Shown piece by piece: positions 14,557-15,876 of a stretch of DNA of 15,876 nucleotides; position 1 is the stretch's first letter; each line of letters starts with the position of its first letter. The stretch spans positions 757,432 to 773,307 of the forward strand of contig NW_019091370.1 in NCBI RefSeq assembly GCF_001949145.1, read 5' to 3'. A program made the position numbers and the translations under genes. The stretch comes from Acanthaster planci (Eukaryota > Echinodermata > Asteroidea > Valvatida > Acanthasteridae). The notes beneath the pieces are model-generated. The model was given only the letters and a program-made list of their open reading frames with translations, was not told where the DNA came from and ran no database searches.

Positions 14557-15467
14557 CGGTTTGACAACTCATAAAGGACAAGGCAAATATTTATTGACTT
14601 TGCTCGATGGTCGTACCGTCTAACTGACGTTCGATTCTAGTTTTTGCGTGCTTCGTGAATATTGATTGACTGAACGATACGGGTATGATTTCTTCAAGTT
14701 TAGTTTAATTTTAGCCATACCATACTCTTCTTCGTTACGACGATTTCATTGTTCAATTAGCTCCGGTGGCTCTGCATGTCATGATAAAACTTTCAGACCC
14801 AGAGGAGGTTTCTCTTTCAGTGATAGGACTAAATTTAACATATTTTTCGGGAATTGACCGTTGTACAGCCAAAAATTAAAGACAGCGCCCTCATCAGAGA
14901 AACATTTTCAACAAACACGCTAATGTGCGTGTGTGATTGCGTTAGAGGCAAGAAATTGGTCAAAAATTGAAGGCACTCTTGGACTTGTTTTGCCCCTGTA
15001 AAAGTCAACTAGTTGACCATCCGTTGAGTGTCGATGTTATTTTTAGAGAGGGGCTGGATTTTTCAGTCGACAAAAGAGGATCCGGGAAAGTTATTAAGTA
15101 TACATTTTGAATGTGTAAGAGAGACTTTATGACATAAAAACACTTCTTTCTGATACACCTTCAATTGTGAATAGTCCGTGAATAAAATGTGAACTCAGGG
15201 CTCACTGAGTATTAATACACATGTCTTGAACCAAACATAACAATAACTTCTCATGTGGGTGATAATGTTTGGAAAGTTGTGACCGACTATATCGATTTAC
15301 AAAAGTGAGTAATTCGCTAACGTACATTTCGCCATGCCTTGGTCCTTGTGCTAGCGGTACTGATCATAAGGTATTTTACCCCCTGAGCAATATAGATTAC
15401 AAATTCTATATAATACGCTCTCCATCCCCCAAAGTTTTCAAAAAATTATCACGTTTCAAAGGGTGAT

Positions 15468-15473
15468 TTTATT
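15468..15473 (-). terminator. candidate poly(A) signal of beta-tubulin copy 3
   Basis: AATAAA on the minus strand, about 380 nt after the copy 3 stop, a spacing like that of copies 1 and 2. Another hexamer at 15813-15818 is only about 35 nt after the stop and is less likely. Confidence 0.3.
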
Positions 15474-15850
15474 TGAAGCTGCTCGAGAAGACTTTTTACA
15501 AATAAAAAATGTGCTAGGAATCGTAAAAGGTGGATAGAACTATACTAAAAGGTGTTACTTTGAAAATTAAACTGCAGCTACTGTAGATTGTAAAGACGTA
15601 TCACCAATCTGTAAGTTTGTATTTATAAAGATAAGAAATTTAATTTTAGTTTAAATTCAAACGTGAAAAGATGTTAACTGGGACAAATTAGCGAACTCTT
15701 TGGCTAATAAACGAAATGTGTCTAGGAGCTTAATTGTCATGGAAAAAAGTAAAACTATAAGGAAACGTTAACCTGAAGATAACGCTGAGAACTGTTTGAA
15801 ATTTAAGTTTGATTTATTTTTTGTTTGTATTTCTGATTACATTGTCCCTT

Positions 15851-15876
15851 TTAAGCGGCCTCCTCGTCTCCTTCTT
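15851..15876 (-). CDS. TUBB: beta-tubulin copy 3, C-terminal tail only (cut by the window edge)
   Basis: The minus strand reads codons for E-G-D-E-E-A-A and then TAA (15851-15853). This is the usual end of sea urchin type beta-tubulins (...EEEEGDEEAA), and it lies in the same orientation and at a similar spacing (about 4.9 kb beyond the copy 2 stop) as copy 2 from copy 1. With only seven codons visible the identity rests on this tail plus context. If correct, its tail differs from both neighbours. Confidence 0.75.

Larger units (their letters stand above)
13933..15850. other. spacer between beta-tubulin copies 2 and 3, with the copy 2 promoter
   Basis: No supported gene. The first 150 bp or so upstream of 13932 is relatively CpG-rich and should hold the copy 2 promoter and 5' UTR; an A/T run (TTTTTATAATT on the minus strand, 13962-13972) is TATA-like but only about 30-40 bp before the ATG. 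A perfect CRE lies at 14549-14556. An ATGAGGGCGCTGT block near 14882-14894 (minus) resembles a CTCF core. The right end must contain the 3' UTR of copy 3. Confidence 0.5.

Noticed and set aside
14666-15466. Short plus-strand open frames (63 and 65 codons) between tubulin copies 2 and 3
   Set aside because: No recognisable product or start context; one overlaps the probable 3' UTR region of copy 3.

Overview
The window reads as nuclear DNA of a marine deuterostome, most likely an echinoderm. It has AT-rich non-coding sequence, spliceosomal introns with GT..AG borders, many dispersed TAGGCCTA and TACATGTA palindromes of the kind common in echinoderm genomes, and beta-tubulins whose acidic tails ([11 protein letters not shown]...) look like sea urchin ones. 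The organism assignment is inference, not proof.

Layout from left to right. (1) Positions about 297-1476 hold the 3' part of an unidentified minus-strand gene: one large 687-nt exon coding a Ser/Glu/Asp-rich, probably disordered segment, with a possible short last exon and a poly(A) signal. An ambiguous open block at 2419-2655 may be another exon on either strand. (2) Positions 3255-4103, plus strand, hold a complete three-exon gene for the epsilon subunit of mitochondrial F1-ATP synthase (ATP5F1E, 60 aa). All three coding exons are short and the gene is visible only after splicing. (3) Positions 5684-8912, minus strand, hold a complete beta-tubulin gene (447 aa, exons of 57, 336 and 951 nt). 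(4) Positions 10942-13932, minus strand, hold a second complete beta-tubulin gene with the same architecture (446 aa, exons 57, 336 and 948 nt). (5) At 15851-15876 the last codons of a third minus-strand beta-tubulin enter the window (tail ...EGDEEAA, stop). The window therefore cuts through a tandem head-to-tail beta-tubulin array of at least three copies, about 4.9-5.3 kb apart.

The two complete tubulins are almost identical through the body and differ mainly in their C-terminal tails, the part that carries glutamylation and glycylation and binds motors. Introns sit at the same two codons (19/20 and 131/132). The second intron is 109 bp in one copy and 563 bp in the other. A 432-bp hAT-like miniature transposon, with imperfect terminal repeats and an 8-bp target duplication (7 of 8 matching), accounts for almost all of that difference.

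The most notable large-scale observation is gene order. ATP5F1E and a beta-tubulin gene are tail-to-tail neighbours here, as ATP5F1E and TUBB1 are on human chromosome 20q13. Other points worth checking are a 52-nt intronic hairpin, a hairpin carrying two opposed CTCF-like cores in the ATP5F1E promoter region, a cluster of CRE-type sites in the same region, and a 23-bp near-perfect palindrome between the converging 3' ends. No bacterial, CRISPR or viral system is visible.
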